64,000 nt of DNA from Saprospiraceae bacterium (GTDB lineage Bacteria; Bacteroidota; Bacteroidia; Chitinophagales; Saprospiraceae): the NCBI GenBank assembly GCA_016719855.1, contig JADJYH010000007.1, positions 164,717-228,716 on the forward strand. The letters are read 5' to 3'. Below, in pieces: positions 46,251-57,542 of the stretch (its first letter is position 1; every line of letters begins with the position of its first letter). The notes beneath the pieces were generated by a model. It made no database searches, had not been told where the DNA came from, and was given only the letters and a program-made list of their open reading frames with translations. The translations under genes and the position numbers were made by a program.

Positions 46251-48019
46251 ATGACTGTATCAACGCTTGACCGGCGAGCATTTTTTCAAAAATTGCGGAG
46301 CATCACCACCGAAAAAAAGGAAGGGAGCGCAGGGGTTTTTGGGCAAAAAATGAGCCCCTTTGCGCCGCTCGGCAACCAAGAACTGCCGCTCGTGCCACCA
46401 CCCACCACCACCATCACCCTCAACGGAGGCTTGGAGCCGTACACCGGCCCTTGGGACTTCGAGCAGGCCGCTCACCTGCTGCGCCGTACGGGCTTCGGGG
46501 TGAAAAAGGCCGACCTCGACACGCTCATGGCCTTGACGATGGATGGGGCGGTGGACCATGTATTGAACGTGGTGCAACCCGATGTCACGGATGTGCCAAT
46601 TCACAACTACTACGATGTGGACAACCCCGGCACCGATTACGATTATAACGACCCAGCAGTGACATTAGGCCAAACTTGGGTGAATGCCGACTACGACAAC
46701 GCCGCCGAAGGACTTCGCACGGAGAGCTTCAGGGGCTGGTGGTTCAACTTGATGATCAACGAGGAAGCCAGCATCCGAGAGCGAATGACACTGTTCTGGC
46801 ACAACCATTTCGCTACGCAGACAGAGGCGGTTTTTTATGGGAAGGTCTGCTATCGGCACAATAAGCTGCTGAGGGAAAATGCTTTGGGCAATTTCAAGGA
46901 GTTGACCAAACTGGTCACGAAGGATGTCTTGATGCTTTTTTACCTCAACGGCTACCTCAACAGCAAGAATGCCCCGATGAGAACTATGCCAGGGAGTTGC
47001 AGGAGTTGTTCACGGTGGGCAAGGACAACCCCGACCACTACACCGAGGAGGATGTGGTGGCAGCGGCAAGGGTGCTTACGGGGTGGACACTTGAAAACTA
47101 CCAGACCGATATTCATTCCGTGTTTTATGGTGGCAACCACGACACTGGCGACAAGCAGTTCAGCGCATTTTATGGCAACACGATCATCACGGGTGGCCTT
47201 GATGGCGATGCCGAACTAGATGCCCTGCTCGACATGATTTTCCAAAAGAATGAAGTTTCCGAGTACATCTGCCGCAAGCTCTACCGCTGGTTCATCTATT
47301 ATCATATTGATTCGGCGGCGGAACAGAACGTCATTCAGCCGCTGGCGCAAATTTTCCGGGACAGCAACTATGAGATACTGCCAGTGATGGAAACGCTGCT
47401 CAAGAGCACTCATTTTTTCGATGCGGTGAACAAGGGCTGCTATATCAAAACGCCAGTGGATATTGTGATTGGTACGATGCGGAGCTTCAACTTGAGCATT
47501 CCTTCCAACACCTTGTGGGACGATTTTATCATGAAGTATATCCTCAGGAATTTCATGGATGTCATGCAGATGCTGCCCGGTGACCCGCCCAATGTCGCAG
47601 GTTGGCAGGCGTTCCGGCAAGTGCCGCAGTACTACCGCATGTGGATAAACGGAGATACAGCCCGCAATCGAAATTTCTTTGTTGCGGCCATGTTTTCTGG
47701 GAACCTCTCAACCAGCACGACAAATGTTTTGAGGATTGACCCGATTGCGTTCGCCAGCCAGTTCAGCGACCCCAGCAATCCCGTCACGTTGGTGGACGAG
47801 ATGGTGAAGTTCCTCTTGCCGCAGCCGATTTCTGATTTGAAGAAGACCCTGCTGAAAAGCATTCTGCTTTCCGGCCTTCCGAGCGACAGCTACTGGACCA
47901 TTGCTTGGTTTGACTACGTCAACAGCCCGAGCGACCCGATGTCCGTTGCCGTCGTCAATACGCGGCTGACGAATTTGGTCGCCTATATTTTGCTTTTGCC
48001 CGAATATCAACTTGCTTAG
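46251..48019 (+). CDS. DUF1800 protein, frameshifted
   Basis: The N-terminal half (MTVSTLDRRAFFQKLRSITT, FEQAAHLLRRTGFGVKKADL, ERMTLFWHNHFATQTE) and the C-terminal half (ARELQELFTVGKDNPDHYTE, RVLTGWTLENYQ, CRKLYRWFIYYHID, GDPPNVAGWQAFRQVPQYYR) belong to one DUF1800 protein of about 589 residues. The frame breaks near 46976, where SKNAPDENYARELQ is expected and one G is missing from CCCCGATGAG. The function of DUF1800 is unknown; it is nearly always paired with a DUF1501 gene, as here, and the pair is usually exported. It opens a two-gene operon. Confidence 0.88.
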
Positions 48020-48098
48020 GAATGGGTATGGTGAGATGTGGGTGACGGTAGCCACCCTTCAGTCCATTGTTCCTTCAATCCATCAATCCTTTTTAAAA

Positions 48099-49679
48099 AT
48101 GAAAAGAAGAAAATTCCTTCGTACGGCAGGGGCCACAGCAGCCCTCACGCCGTTCTTACATAAAGGGTTCGCCATCAGCCCATTGGCCAAAAGCTCCATG
48201 TTTGGCATGTTGGGGGCGGCTGCGAATCTCAGCGGCAAGGTCATGGTGTTCATCGAACTTGGGGGTGGCAACGACGGCCTCAATACCCTTATCCCGCTCG
48301 ACCAGTACAGCAACCTGTCCCTGCACAGGGGCGGCATCCTGATACCTGAAAACAAGGTGCTCGACCTCAACGGTGCTCCCGACACGGGTCTGCACCCCAG
48401 CATGACGGGCTTGCAGGAGATGTTCAATGATGGGCTGGTGAGCGTGGTGCAGAACGTGGGCTACCCTGAGCAGGACTACTCCCACTTCCGCTCCATGGAC
48501 ATCTGGCAAACGGCCAGCAACAGTGGCCAGTACGTGGACACGGGCTGGCTGGGACGAACGTTGGAGGGCGAGTACCCCGGCTTTCCGGAGGGCTTCCCGA
48601 ATGCGGATAGCCCAGACCCATTGGCCATCCAAATTGGTTCCAGTCTGCCGTTGGCGTTCATGGGCACTGCCTTCCCGATGGGCATGAGCCTTGGCGGTGC
48701 CGACAACTTTGATGATGCCTTTCTCAACGACTTCGTGGAGCCTGCCCCGGCCACCCCGTACGGCGATGAACTGGAATACATCAGGATAGTGCAAAAGCAA
48801 TCCCAGGAGTATTACGAAGTGATAAAAAATGCCGCAGAGGCACAGCCCAACAACCTTTCCTCGATGTACCCACCGACGGATGGGGGCAATGGCTTGGCCA
48901 ACCAATTGCGCATTGTTGCTCGATTAATTGCCGGTGGGTTGCAAACTCCGGTTTATATCGTTTCCATCGGCGGCTTCGACACGCACAGCGAGCAGGTGGA
49001 CCCCGGTGCTACCGACCAAGGTTACCATGCCTACTTGTTGGGTCAGGTTTCGGAGGCCATCGCCGCTTTTCAGGACGACCTGCGACTGATGGGCAAGGAT
49101 GAGAACGTGGCTGGCATGACATTCTCGGAGTTTGGCCGCACGATTGCTTCCAATGGTAGCATTGGTACTGATCACGGAGCGGCGGCACCGTTATTTGTCT
49201 TCGGCAAGGGTGTGAACCCGGGCATCATCGGCAGTAATGCCGACATTCCGGCCAACCTCAACCAAAGTTCCGATGTGCCCATGCAGCACGACTTCCGGCA
49301 GGTGTACGCCAGTGTGTTGCAGGACTGGTTCGGTTTGTCGAACTTGAACGACATCCTGTTTCAGGATTTTGACATTCTGCCGATTTTCAAAGTGGCAAGC
49401 CCTGTGAGGGAAAGCAAGTGGGATGGGTTCAATGTGGGCAACTACCCGAACCCTGTTCGCACGTCCACGACGATTTCGTTCACCAGTTTTTCCAACGCCC
49501 AGGTGACCATAAACTTGCTGGATTCGCAAGGGCGGTTCGTGATGAAAATTGCCGAAGGCAGCTACCCGACTGGCGCTCACCAGGTACGGTTCGACCGCTC
49601 GAACTTGCCGAGTGGCACTTATTTTTATCAGGTTAAACTGAACGGATTGGGTGTCACGAAGAAGATGCTTGTGTTTTAG
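48099..49679 (+). CDS. DUF1501 exported protein with T9SS tail
   Basis: The start at 48099 (MKRRKFLRTAGATAALTPFL) gives a Tat-like signal and 526 residues; the ATG at 48012 would bury it. The DUF1501 (alkaline-phosphatase-fold, sulfatase-like) core is seen in VFIELGGGNDGLNTLIPLDQ, YSHFRSMDIWQTAS, GWLGRTLEGE, VSIGGFDTHSEQV and TFSEFGRTIASNGSIGTDHG, including likely metal ligands (Asp, His). The C-terminus (VGNYPNPVRTSTTISF to VTKKMLVF) is a type A sorting domain. It follows the DUF1800 gene by 79 bases and forms an operon with it. The substrate of the pair is unknown. Confidence 0.9.
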   Translation: MKRRKFLRTAGATAALTPFLHKGFAISPLAKSSMFGMLGAAANLSGKVMVFIELGGGNDGLNTLIPLDQYSNLSLHRGGILIPENKVLDLNGAPDTGLHPSMTGLQEMFNDGLVSVVQNVGYPEQDYSHFRSMDIWQTASNSGQYVDTGWLGRTLEGEYPGFPEGFPNADSPDPLAIQIGSSLPLAFMGTAFPMGMSLGGADNFDDAFLNDFVEPAPATPYGDELEYIRIVQKQSQEYYEVIKNAAEAQPNNLSSMYPPTDGGNGLANQLRIVARLIAGGLQTPVYIVSIGGFDTHSEQVDPGATDQGYHAYLLGQVSEAIAAFQDDLRLMGKDENVAGMTFSEFGRTIASNGSIGTDHGAAAPLFVFGKGVNPGIIGSNADIPANLNQSSDVPMQHDFRQVYASVLQDWFGLSNLNDILFQDFDILPIFKVASPVRESKWDGFNVGNYPNPVRTSTTISFTSFSNAQVTINLLDSQGRFVMKIAEGSYPTGAHQVRFDRSNLPSGTYFYQVKLNGLGVTKKMLVF

Positions 49680-49703
49680 CGCAAACTGAGAGACAAAAAA
49701 TGT

Positions 49704-49737
49704 AAAGGCGTGATGACCGGATGGTCACCACGCCTTT
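49704..49737 (+). terminator. Terminator after the DUF1501 gene
   Basis: AAAGGCGTGATGACC and GGTCACCACGCCTTT pair with one mismatch around a GGAT loop, followed by CTTGTTTG. It starts 24 bases after the stop codon. Confidence 0.8.
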
Positions 49738-50165
49738 CTTGTTTGAGTTTGTTGGGCAAAAAAAAACCAGCGGCGGTTGGGCGCTGGCTATCTTTTCGTT
49801 TTTGTGTTTATTTTTCGAGAAAAAAATCTGGCGGTATAAAGTGTTATGCTTACCCTATCCGCCAGATATAAATGAAGCTCTTGGAAGCAAGGATTTACAT
49901 AAAATCTGTGCTCCTGTTTTTTTCTGGTTATTGGAGTCTTGAGTAGGGGGTAAAAAGCTGGTGAATCTACATACACCGCTTTTCGAATTCTTTATCTCCT
50001 CAAAGCGGCTATTGTTAAAGCAAATGTATGCTCAAGGTAAGCGGTATAGCAAGTCCATCAAAGGGAGGCTTGTTCTAGAAATAAGTATCAAAAAAGATTT
50101 AAATGTTGGCAGAAAAATTTTATAAAATACTAGGAATGAATTGATTATAATATAATGATTGAAAA
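49738..50165. other. AT-rich intergenic region with two hairpins
   Basis: No convincing gene is seen in about 430 bases. On the minus strand a CCAGCG/CGCTGG hairpin near 49760-49784 is followed by nine T's, so it could end a minus-strand transcript. At 49826-49867 the arms ATCTGGCGG and CCGCCAGAT flank a 24-base loop. The word TTGATTATAATATAAT at 50141-50156 recurs at 52569. From here to 52.9 kb the AT content is clearly higher than in the flanks. Confidence 0.5.
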
Positions 50166-50196
50166 TTGTATTGTTCCTAGTTTTCGACTAATTTTG
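50166..50196 (+). promoter_or_regulatory. Promoter of the hypothetical gene at 50230
   Basis: TTG at 50166-50168 and TAATTTTG at 50189-50196 fit the Bacteroidota -33/-7 pattern with a 20-base spacer. The start codon is 33 bases downstream. Confidence 0.65.
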
Positions 50197-50229
50197 CTTA
50201 GATTTTAGTCAATTCAAATTGATTTTTCA

Positions 50230-51661
50230 ATGCTCGAACACAAAATATTCAAGCTGATTAAAGTGCTTCACAGCAGGGAGCTCACCTCCGTTGAAAAATA
50301 CCTATCCTCGCCACCTATCAGCGCAAACAGCGACTGTGTAAAGCTGTTTGCCCTAATTTGCAAATTCCACCCCGAGATGGATAACCCCAAGCTAACCAAG
50401 GAGCGACTTTACGGCAAGCTCTACGGTAGGCAGCCCTACAACGATGGTAAGATGCGCAAACTCATGACCCAACTAACTCAGTTGATTGAGGAGTACCTGT
50501 TGCACCAAGAATTGAAAAAATCGGAGGGACTACGGACTAGGCTACTGGCCAAGGCCCTCGGCGACAGAAACGGTTTCGAGTTGTTTCTAGATGCCGTGGA
50601 ATCCAGATTAAGAGAATTGAACAAACAGCTTGACAGGGGGCGAGATTATTATCGGGAAAGCTACGAACTGAACGAATTGGTATATTTCCATCCAGGTTCG
50701 GACAAACTCAACAAGCGAAACGAATATTTGAACAGAGCCTCAGATTATTTTGAAAGATACTTCACCTTGGTAACGCTTCAGATTGAGTCGAATAATGTCG
50801 TGAGAAACCGCCTTGAGCTGGGGCAAAGTTCCGATTCCTATTTAGAAGTGGTAATGCAAGTTTCGGAAAAGCCCGAGTTTGCATCATCCAGTGCAATCCA
50901 TTTTTTCCGACACCTTGTTATGTTGTTGCAAGACCAAGTAGTGGAAGACCTGGACCAGGTTAAGAAAAGCGCATTCGAAACTTTCGACCAATTGAGCCGG
51001 TTTGAGCAGGATTACGCCATCAATTTGCTCAGGAGTTATGCTGTGCCGATGGCCAACCATGGCTCTGTACCACATAGGCGGTTTATCTTGGATTTATATA
51101 AAATCGAACTGGAGCGGGGCTTTTTTGCGAACACAATAAGCACAGGTGCCTTTATGAACATTGTTTCTTTGGGCTGTCGGTTGATGAATTTGATTGGGTT
51201 GATTATTTTGTGAATAATTTCAATCAATACCTCCCGCAAGACGAAAGGGAAATTACCCTTAATTATTGCAAGGGAATTTGGTACTACCAAAAAGGTTTGA
51301 AAAATAACTACTTGGAGGATTTTTACAATGCCATTCAAAGCATGAACCTGATTCCAACCGGGCAGGGCGAAATTCGATATCAGACTTCGGCCATCCATGC
51401 TGCGAATCCATTTCGAAATTTTTGAAAGAGGAAGAAGAGACTTTAGATGACCTGCTGATGCAGGTAAAGAACTTTGAACGCCATCTTATCGGAAGCGGTA
51501 TCTACGCTGAGCCAGTTCTAGATTCCTACCTGAATTTCCTTCGGTATTTTAAGACACTCGCTAGTTGGTCAGTAGCCCTGAAATCTAAAGATGAAAAAGC
51601 GTGCTACCTTTTTAAACAAATTAACAGAGAAGAAGGTAATAGCCCTGAAGCAATGGCTTAA
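50230..51661 (+). CDS. Hypothetical cytoplasmic protein, frameshifted
   Basis: Three successive frames make one protein of about 477 residues: MLEHKIFKLIKVLHSRELTS to the stop near 51213, then FVNNFNQYLPQDEREITLNY, then KEEEETLDDLLMQVKNFERH to NSPEAMA. An A missing near 51190 (expected NEFDWVDYFVNNF) and a second shift near 51400-51420 account for the breaks. The sequence is rich in Lys, Glu, Leu and Tyr, mostly helical, with no signal peptide or catalytic motif. I recall similar conserved Saprospiraceae proteins of unknown role, but recognise no domain. It is AT-richer than its neighbours. Confidence 0.6.
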
Positions 51662-51670
51662 GAAAAAAGC

Positions 51671-51700
51671 AAAGGGTTAGCCGTCAATGACTAACCCTTT
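51671..51700. terminator. Bidirectional terminator between convergent genes
   Basis: AAAGGGTTAG and CTAACCCTTT form a perfect 10-bp stem with A-rich and T-rich flanks. It lies between the hypothetical gene and the small exported protein gene on the other strand. Confidence 0.85.
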
Positions 51701-51709
51701 GATTTGGTA

Positions 51710-52057
51710 TTAATTAACTATTAAATCATCAGCCCCAATAAAACCTGATGTTTCACCCCCACAGTCTGTCCCAAAATAAAAAATATAGTCACCAGCCTGT
51801 AAGCTACTGAATGTGAAGTTTGAACTCCCCGTGGAATACTCTGGACTGGTGTAGCCATCAGCCTTACGGACATATTTCACCTTAAAACTTGTGGAGGAGC
51901 AGCCACAATCATCCCAGTCAAAGGAGATGGAACCGGAGGCTTGAGCGGTTACATGCACATTGTAAGGTTCTGGACATGTGTCATCGATATTCTTATAAGA
52001 ACTAGCTCCGAAAGCCATCAAGCATGTGGCAAGAAGTAGAAAAAGATGTTTTTTCAT
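51710..52057 (-). CDS. Small exported fibronectin-III-like protein
   Basis: The start at 52057 gives a signal peptide (MKKHLFLLLATCLMAFGASS) and 115 residues. The mature part resembles one fibronectin type III domain (CPEPYNVHVTAQASGSISFD, then WDDCGCSSTSFKVKYVRKAD, and LQAGDYIFYFGTDCGGE). Four cysteines suggest disulfides. It has no T9SS tail, so it should be periplasmic or released. It is isolated between a terminator and a long AT-rich gap. The exact role is unknown. Confidence 0.7.
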   Translation of the reverse strand: MKKHLFLLLATCLMAFGASSYKNIDDTCPEPYNVHVTAQASGSISFDWDDCGCSSTSFKVKYVRKADGYTSPEYSTGSSNFTFSSLQAGDYIFYFGTDCGGETSGFIGADDLIVN

Positions 52058-52917
52058 GTAATTTTTTTTTCTGCGGACGAAACCGCAAAGAGTGAATGAA
52101 TGATATACCAGTCCCCACCCCGAGCCAGGACGCATCCCGTACCGGACAATGGTAAAATGGCAAAAGCCCCCCTGGCCTGTCAGCAGCAGCTCAAAGGCAA
52201 CGTGGATTTTTCAGTCTAAAAGTGGATAAGCAACACACAGTGAATGCTGCTCGGAGAACGCTTACTGTAGCACCAAATTGAAACGCTACTGCACCTGTTC
52301 AATTACAGCTGTTTTGTCGGTAAATGATGAAAACTGTTTTGCTTTGCTCGAAGAAGATTGACGTTCACGCACAATACAGAACTGGGGAGTTGCAATGCGC
52401 ATCGAGCTACAGGCTGGATTTTATAGTGTATAAAGCAAGATTAGTAGGCCAAGTGGGGAAGCAATTTTTGGCCCCTATTTTTTGAGCAGAGCAAAAATCG
52501 GGCAAAACTAGACTAAATGTAAATTAAAGTATATTGTTTTGTGACATTTAAAATTGAGCATTTTTATTTTGATTATAATATAATCACTCAATAAATTCAA
52601 AATCTCCTATTGGTTTGCCATCCTACTTTTAAAATACCGGAAATGGTTGAATTTTAAACACATTAAATAAAAATTTAATTACTTGGCAAGGTTATTGTAT
52701 TTTAAAAGTATCTAATACGAATTCAAAGAAGAACCCTTTGGGCGCAAACACTAGAGTTGCCCAAAACTGATTCTTTAACCTCAACCGATTCTTGTTCCCA
52801 CATACTGCGAGACTACCTACACGCCCAGCTTTTTTATTTAAATAATTGGTAATCAGTTATTTGTGTAAATATTTTTAGACTAAGCTTGGCAGAATAACAA
52901 ATTTTAATCCATTTGCC
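52058..52917. other. Long AT-rich intergenic region
   Basis: About 860 bases carry no gene I can support. The left third (52136-52400) is mixed composition; the rest is strongly AT-rich and holds TTGATTATAATATAAT at 52569-52584, repeated from 50141. It probably contains the promoter of the large secreted protein that follows with a GTG start. No tRNA or RNA gene is visible. Confidence 0.5.
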
Positions 52918-55900
52918 GTGAAACACTTCAACCTACTCTGGGCTGTTCTCGCATGCCTGTCCTTTACAAACTTTTGTTACGGTCAATGCACCTTAGCCTG
53001 CAACGACCTCGTCAATGTTTCCCTTCCTCCGGAGGGTTTCGGTATCATCACCCCAGAAATTGTGCTAGATGGAGAGGAGACTTCCTGTGCTGGCCCGAAG
53101 ACAGTGACTGTGTATTCGCCTGAAGGTGAAAACTTACAAGATACTGTGACATGCGACCAGCTAAATTTAACGTTAAATGTTACCGTTTTTGACATAAACT
53201 CAGGCAACTCCTGCTGGGGAACGCTCTTCATCCAGGATTATTTGCCCCCAATCATCACCAGTGCTGACCTCACAGTGGACTGTACCGCCGACCTTTCGCC
53301 GGACAGTTTGGGCTATGCGATGGTCGTTGACAATTGCGACCCTGACCCCGACCTAACCTACACCGGGCAGCCTGTCATGCAATCCTGCAACAGCCAGTTC
53401 AGCGCCATTTTGATGCGAACATGGCATGCTTCGGACGCCAGCAACAACTACGCAACACCCTGTGTACAAAAGATTTACGTCAAACGCCCAAGCTTTGCAG
53501 ACATCGTTTTTCCGCTAAACCTTGATGGATTTCAAGCACCAGCGCTCTCGTGCAGCGATCCCAACACCGACCCCTCCAACACCGGCTACCCGACAATTGA
53601 TGGCAACCCCGTCTCGCAGTACTGCAAAATGAGCGTCACCTACGAAGACCTCGTCATCGGTGGCTGCGCCAACGAGCAGAGCGTCATCCGCTCCTGGTTG
53701 GTGCTGAACTGCTGCACCAACGAGATACTCGAGCACAACCAAATAATTAAGGTGGCCGACGACATGGGGCCTGTGATGAACTGTCCCGATACCCTGACTT
53801 TTGGTACAAACGGCCCAAGCTGCGCAAGCACCTTCTTCCTTCCTGCCATGAGTGCCACCGACAATTGCTCGTCCACCATCACCTGGCGTACGCTTACGCC
53901 TTGGGCAACCATGAACAGCAACGGCGGCATGGTGTACGCATTGCCGCAAGGCAGCTATATTGTCACTTATGAGGCCACGGATGCTTGCGGCAATGTCTCG
54001 ACCTGCCAAGTGATCGTCATCGTTACGGACAACGTTTCGCCAGTGGCCATCTGCATTGAGTTCACTGTGGTCGCATTGAGCAACCAAGGTCTTGCCTCGC
54101 TGGCAGCTGCTGTCCTGAACAGCGGCAGCTACGATGCTTGCTGCCCAAGCGTTACTTTTTTGGCAAAAAGGATGGACCAGCCTGCTGCTCCGTTCACGCC
54201 AACCGTTCAGTTTAACTGTGCGGATGTGGACAACCCAGTTGCGATTATTTTGCAGGTAACCGACTGTAAGGGCAACACGAATACCTGCATGGTGCAGGTG
54301 GACGTTCAGGACAAAAACCCACCAACGATAATTTGTCCACCGAACATCACGATTCCTTGCTCAACGTTCATGCCGCCAGCACTTTCGCTTACAGGGTCGC
54401 CAACGACCACTGACAACTGCGGCATTGACACCTTGTATTTTGCTGATGTAAACAACACGAACATGTGCGACGTGGGCAACATAATCCGCACCTTCACAGT
54501 AGTGGACATTGCGGGCTACCAGACGTCTTGTTCACAGGTCATCACTACCATTGACAACACCACTTCGCAGTTCTTCTTTCCGCCCGATACCATCGTGGGC
54601 TGCGACCATCCGCTCGACAGCCTCCAGGTTGGAGAGCCTTCGGTCGTTGCGGATTGCGAGTTGTTCGGGCTGAACATTCATGATGATATTTTTCCGATAC
54701 CCTGTGGCCTAAAGATTTACCGCACCTATACCTATTTGGAGTGGTGCAGCGGCATGGACACCTCCTACACCCAGTTCATAAAAGTGCTGGACACCAACCC
54801 GCCCGTTTGGGACGACCCTGTTGGCTCGCAAGACCGGGTGTTCCTTTGCGGCAGCGATGTCGTGAAACCACCACCACCAACGGCAACCGACTACTGTTCG
54901 ACGGATTCGGTGTATGTTATCACTGACGTGACGGTGCCTGGCGGCTGCCCAAACCAGTTCATGAGGACTTTGACTTACGGCGCCATTGATACCTGTGGCA
55001 ATGTCTCTGTGCCATTTGTGCAGCAAATCATTGTAAATGACACAGTGCCGCCACATGCCAACCCGCTTCCAAACATCGGTCCGTTCGACTGCTTTGCCAA
55101 CATACCAGCACCAGACGTGAACGACGTGACGGGTGAGGCCGACAACTGCATCGGCCCAGTGACGGTGACTTGGCTCTCGGACACGGGCAACCCCGGTTGC
55201 ATCGGCACGGTGGTGCGGACGTACCAGCTTTCGGACGCCTGCGGCAACGACTCATTGATTACGCAGAGCATCCTCATCAACGACGATGTGCCACCTACGG
55301 CTGATACGCTGCCGTCGCAGAACCTATCTTGCGCAAGCGAAATACCTGCGCCAAACGTGGCGGATGTGACTGGCGAAGCTGACAACTGTGGCGGCCCTGT
55401 GACCGTTCAGTTTGTGTCAGACTTGGGCAATCCCGGCTGTAATGGCACGGTGGTGCGCACCTACAGCCTGACGGACACCTGCGGGAATTCGGCTTTGATT
55501 ACCCAAGATTTCAACATCAACGACACCATTCCTCCAACGCCCTCGTGGCCTGATACCATTCAGGAAGTCATCGTGGGCTTGTCCTGTGAAAAATTCGTAA
55601 CCGTACAAGCATCGGCCACCGACAACTGCCTTGGCAACCCGGTGACCATCACGAACAGCTTCAATGTCAACGGTGCAAATGCCAGTGGCCTTTATCCAGT
55701 TGGGGAGACCATCGTGACCTGGACGTTCGCCGACGGCTGCGGCAATTCTGTCATGCAACAGACGGTGGTAATTATTACCGAAACCATTCCGCCATCCACA
55801 CTTGAATGCTCACCCGTTCGACATTGCCTTGGATCCGACGGCATTTGCGGCGTTTGTACATTGACGGCCTACTGGCAGATGGGTTCATTGGCGGGGAGGA

Positions 55901-57367
55901 TACGTGCACCGATGTCACCTTTGAAATTGACCCTGATACGCTGACCTGCGCCAATATGATGTACGACACTATGCCGAATGGAATCATATTGGTGATTGAC
56001 CCAAGTGTTGTGCCCTACACGCTCACAGTGACAGATGCCTTCGGCAATTCGTCCACCTGCACCAACGTGATAATTCTCAGTGATCCGTTTGACGCCTGCG
56101 GCATCAACGACGATACCCTGGTGGTGAGCGGCCTTATTTTCAACGAGCACCACATGCCACTGACGGGCGTTGACGTGCAGCTCTCGGACAATGGCAACAT
56201 GAGCCACGCATTTACCGCCAACTATGGCCTGTTTGTATTTCAAAATGTGCCACCTGGCATGAGCTGTCAGTTGCAGCCCGTTAAGAACAGCGGATTGCTG
56301 AACGGCGTCACCTCATTTGATCTCGTGTTGTTGAACAACCATATCCTGGGCATCCAACTGCTCGATTCACCCTACAAGCTGATTGCGGCGGACGTGAACA
56401 ATTCTGGCAGCATTTCCACCTTCGATATGGTGGCGCTGCGCAAGGCTATCCTGCATTTGACCGATTCATTCCCGAACAACGAACCGTGGCGGTTCATCGA
56501 GGCAGGCTACGACTTCCCGAACCCTGCCAATCCATTCGTCGAGCCACTGCCCGAAAGCACTTGGCTGAACGACATCAGCCACGACATGACAGGGCGCAAT
56601 TTTGTAGCGGTGAAAATCGGCGACCTGAACAACAACGCCGTGCTCAACTTCAACGAAGAGGAGGTCGAGGAGCGCAACCAAGTGGGCGAGTTGACCCTTG
56701 CCGTGCCAAACTGGAAGCTCGAAGGCGGGAAGGAGGTGCGCATACCCGTCACCTGCGGCGAGGCCGTTGACTTGGCCGCGCTGCAAGGCACCATTGAGTT
56801 CGACCCAACGGTAATGTCGTTCGTGGGTGCAATGCCGGTGGGGCTGGACGGCTTGGGCGCCGACAACTTCGGCGAACCTGCCACGGGCAGCCTGACCATG
56901 AGCTGGCACAACGCTTCCGGGCAGCCGCTCGAAGCGGGCAGCACCTTGTTCTACCTGCAATTCCTGATGTATGAAGATGCCTCCGTCGAAGAGGCAATAG
57001 CAATGAATTCCACAATAACGCCGGCCATTGCGTACAAAAATGGCGGTATTCCCTTGAACGTCCGCTGGCGCATCCACGAGGCATCACAACTGCCCGTGGA
57101 TGTCGCCCCGCTTTTCACGCTGGGGCAAAACCGCTGAACCCGTTCAACAACGAGACCCGAATCGAATTCATGCTCAAGGAAAAAATGCCCGTACAACTTG
57201 AAATCATTGACCTCAGCGGCAGGAAAACCACGCTGCTGCAAGACACCAGAGAAGCCGGTTGGCACGAAGTAGTGGTGGACAAAACCATGATGGGCGGCCC
57301 TGGGGTGTATATTTACCAACTCATCACGCCAAGCGGCACGGAGCGGCGGAAGATGGTGTTTCAGTAA
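52918..57367 (+). CDS. Large secreted HYR-like protein with dockerin- and cohesin-like modules and T9SS tail, frameshifted
   Basis: It starts with GTG at 52918, giving a signal peptide (MKHFNLLWAVLACLSF, NFCYGQ). Residues 30-960 are a chain of HYR/Ig-like repeats (DNCGxxxVT, VTFTDACGN types). After frame changes near 55810 and 55858 come a carboxypeptidase-regulatory-like unit (SGLIFNEHHMPLTGVDVQLS), a dockerin-like calcium-binding pair (ADVNNSGSISTFDMVALRKA, IGDLNNNAVLNFNEEE) and a cohesin-like domain (VRIPVTCGEAVDLAALQGTI, EFDPTVMSFVG). A third shift near 57125 leads to a type A sorting domain (SGRKTTLLQDTREAG, GVYIYQLITP). The intended length is about 1,480 residues. Cohesin and dockerin modules in one exported chain suggest self-assembly or binding of partners at the surface; that is inference. 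Confidence 0.8.
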
Positions 57368-57436
57368 ATTGTTGAATTGCTGAATTGTTATACTGTTATT
57401 CGTGACAACAATATAGCAATTCAGCAATTCAACAAT
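57368..57436. terminator. Long TTGAATTG/CAATTCAA stem-loop after the secreted-protein gene
   Basis: ATTGTTGAATTGCTGAATTG at 57368-57387 and its exact complement at 57417-57436 give a 20-bp stem with a 29-base loop, starting on the base after the stop codon. It belongs to the same repeat family as 28650-28732. Confidence 0.7.
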
Positions 57437-57447
57437 AAGATAAACAG

Positions 57448-57477
57448 CGAAACCCCTTGCATTTGCAAGGGGTTTCG
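57448..57477. terminator. Perfect hairpin between convergent genes
   Basis: CGAAACCCCTTGCA pairs perfectly with TGCAAGGGGTTTCG around TT, a 14-bp stem. It lies between the T9SS protein gene and the minus-strand Cys-rich gene; T-tracts are weak on both sides. Confidence 0.65.
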
Positions 57478-57485
57478 TGTTGATC

Positions 57486-57529
57486 CGGAAGTCTTTTCCG
57501 GTGTTAGTCGTCACCGGAAAAGATTTCCG
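57486..57529. repeat. Second long hairpin beside the Cys-rich gene
   Basis: CGGAA-GT-CTTTTCCGGTG pairs with CACCGGAAAAG-AT-TTCCG, 16 paired bases interrupted by one two-base bulge, around TTAGTCGT. It lies 14 bases beyond the stop of the small Cys-rich gene and may end its transcript. Confidence 0.6.
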
Positions 57530-57542
57530 CGCACCTATTTAT

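Noticed and set aside
49788..49976. 62-codon minus-strand frame as a gene
   Set aside because: It runs through hairpins and has no protein-like composition or start context.
52058..52917. tRNA or other structural RNA in the long gap
   Set aside because: No cloverleaf or conserved RNA motif was found by eye; the sequence is AT-rich and unstructured.
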